64,000 nucleotides of DNA, from NCBI RefSeq assembly GCF_041154675.1, contig NZ_AP031322.1, positions 620,001 through 684,000 of the forward strand, in the 5' to 3' direction. The notes below the pieces were generated by a model, which was given only the letters and a program-made list of their open reading frames with translations, made no database searches and was not told the origin of the DNA. Numbering within the stretch: position 1 is the first letter of the stretch; every line of letters starts with the position of its first letter. The position numbers and the translations under genes were made by a program. Source of the DNA: Sulfurisphaera javensis. GTDB taxonomy: Archaea > Thermoproteota > Thermoprotei_A > Sulfolobales > Sulfolobaceae. Below, piece by piece: positions 63,779 to 64,000 of the stretch.

Positions 63779-64000
63779 CCTTTCCTCTCATTATAATACT
63801 TAAAGCTGTTTTAGCAATCCTCCTTAACAAATCCCTCCTCATATCCTCAAGCTTAAGAAGCTGTCTTGCTAGTAATTGTTTTTGCTTAACTTGTGAGATT
63901 TAGTATCGTAAACTGTTGAGTTGCAATTTTTTCACTTGTATTTCTTTTTCCTCTTGATGAACCGTTTTTTATTATTTGACTTGCATTTTGGGCAAGTTAT
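63744..64000 (-). pseudogene. Decayed zinc-ribbon transposase-like remnant (continues past window end)
   Basis: Reading inward from the window end on the minus strand, ITCPKCKSNNKKRF is an N-terminal CPxC zinc ribbon. An in-frame TGA at 63934-63932 falls exactly where the next Cys of a CxxC would be (TGA KNC). After that the frame ends at TAG 63871-63869, and a shifted frame holds QLLKLEDMRRDLLRRIAKTA up to a TAA at 63746-63744. A nonsense change plus a frameshift make it a pseudogene, probably of a zinc-ribbon IS transposase. It overlaps the IS110 fragment on the other strand. Confidence 0.5.

Overview
The window is chromosomal DNA of a thermoacidophilic crenarchaeon of the order Sulfolobales, most probably genus Sulfurisphaera and close to S. 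tokodaii. Evidence: AT-rich DNA, many leaderless genes with a TATA-like box about 26 bases before the start codon, frequent GTG/TTG starts, split GMP synthetase, archaeal class I aldolase, UDP-sulfoquinovose synthase, gluconate dehydratase, a ROK/BadF-type hexokinase and a 144-residue rubrerythrin that closely match (from memory, not searched) the characterised S. tokodaii hexokinase and sulerythrin. The differences I recall suggest a sister species rather than strain 7.

Layout. 1-312: C-terminal end of a histone-deacetylase-family gene. 309-6593 (minus): a short TnpB-like nuclease gene without insertion-sequence ends, then a tightly overlapping run GT2 glycosyltransferase, Cas4-like nuclease, ThiD-ThiN fusion, PfkB kinase, a previously hidden 33-codon Cys-rich ORF, metallo-hydrolase and class II amidotransferase. 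6639-12931: aminotransferase and cyclodeaminase pair with a divergent winged-helix regulator, DPM1-like glycosyltransferase, PUA protein, an orphan xanthine-dehydrogenase-type large subunit and a small M48 protease. 13064-19642: zinc dehydrogenase, cobalamin genes cbiB, cobS and cobQ, GMP synthetase PP-loop subunit, HtpX and a CBS protein. 19667-26215: sugar and surface-glycan genes (flippase-like protein, aldolase, PMT-type glycosyltransferase, sugar nucleotidyltransferase, UDP-sulfoquinovose synthase, hexokinase). 26201-35466: gamma-glutamyltransferase, MazG, TmcA, CtaA-like protein, APC permease, UspA and a Pho84-like transporter with a striking palindrome before it.

35584-43384: a secreted, membrane-anchored S53 acid protease overlapping a PNGase A-like secreted protein, gluconate dehydratase and a PPP-family phosphatase. 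43381-46915: rubrerythrin, CCG-domain iron-sulfur protein and DUF3501 module, then a CBS protein and a membrane-anchored HTH regulator. 47173-49612: a duplicated TauE/SafE plus DUF1634 module. 49652-55785: small unknown genes, MscS channel, macro-domain protein, MFS-like protein, TPR protein and GT4 glycosyltransferase. 55821-55880 is a GC-rich, self-complementary island that looks like a structured RNA.

55910-63541 is the most distinctive region. A MarR regulator lies next to a four-gene minus-strand unit encoding the arsenite-oxidase Rieske subunit, an oversized molybdopterin subunit, and two paralogous membrane proteins with a vicinal Cys pair (SCC-x-SLP) that resembles the mercury-binding helix of MerT. 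A sulfocyanin-type blue copper protein is encoded divergently. Together these suggest an arsenite-oxidising respiratory module: arsenite oxidised outside the membrane, electrons passing through the Rieske centre to sulfocyanin and then to terminal oxidases, with the two Cys-pair proteins in an unknown supporting role. The last 330 bases hold decayed insertion-sequence remnants. No CRISPR array, tRNA or rRNA gene was found.
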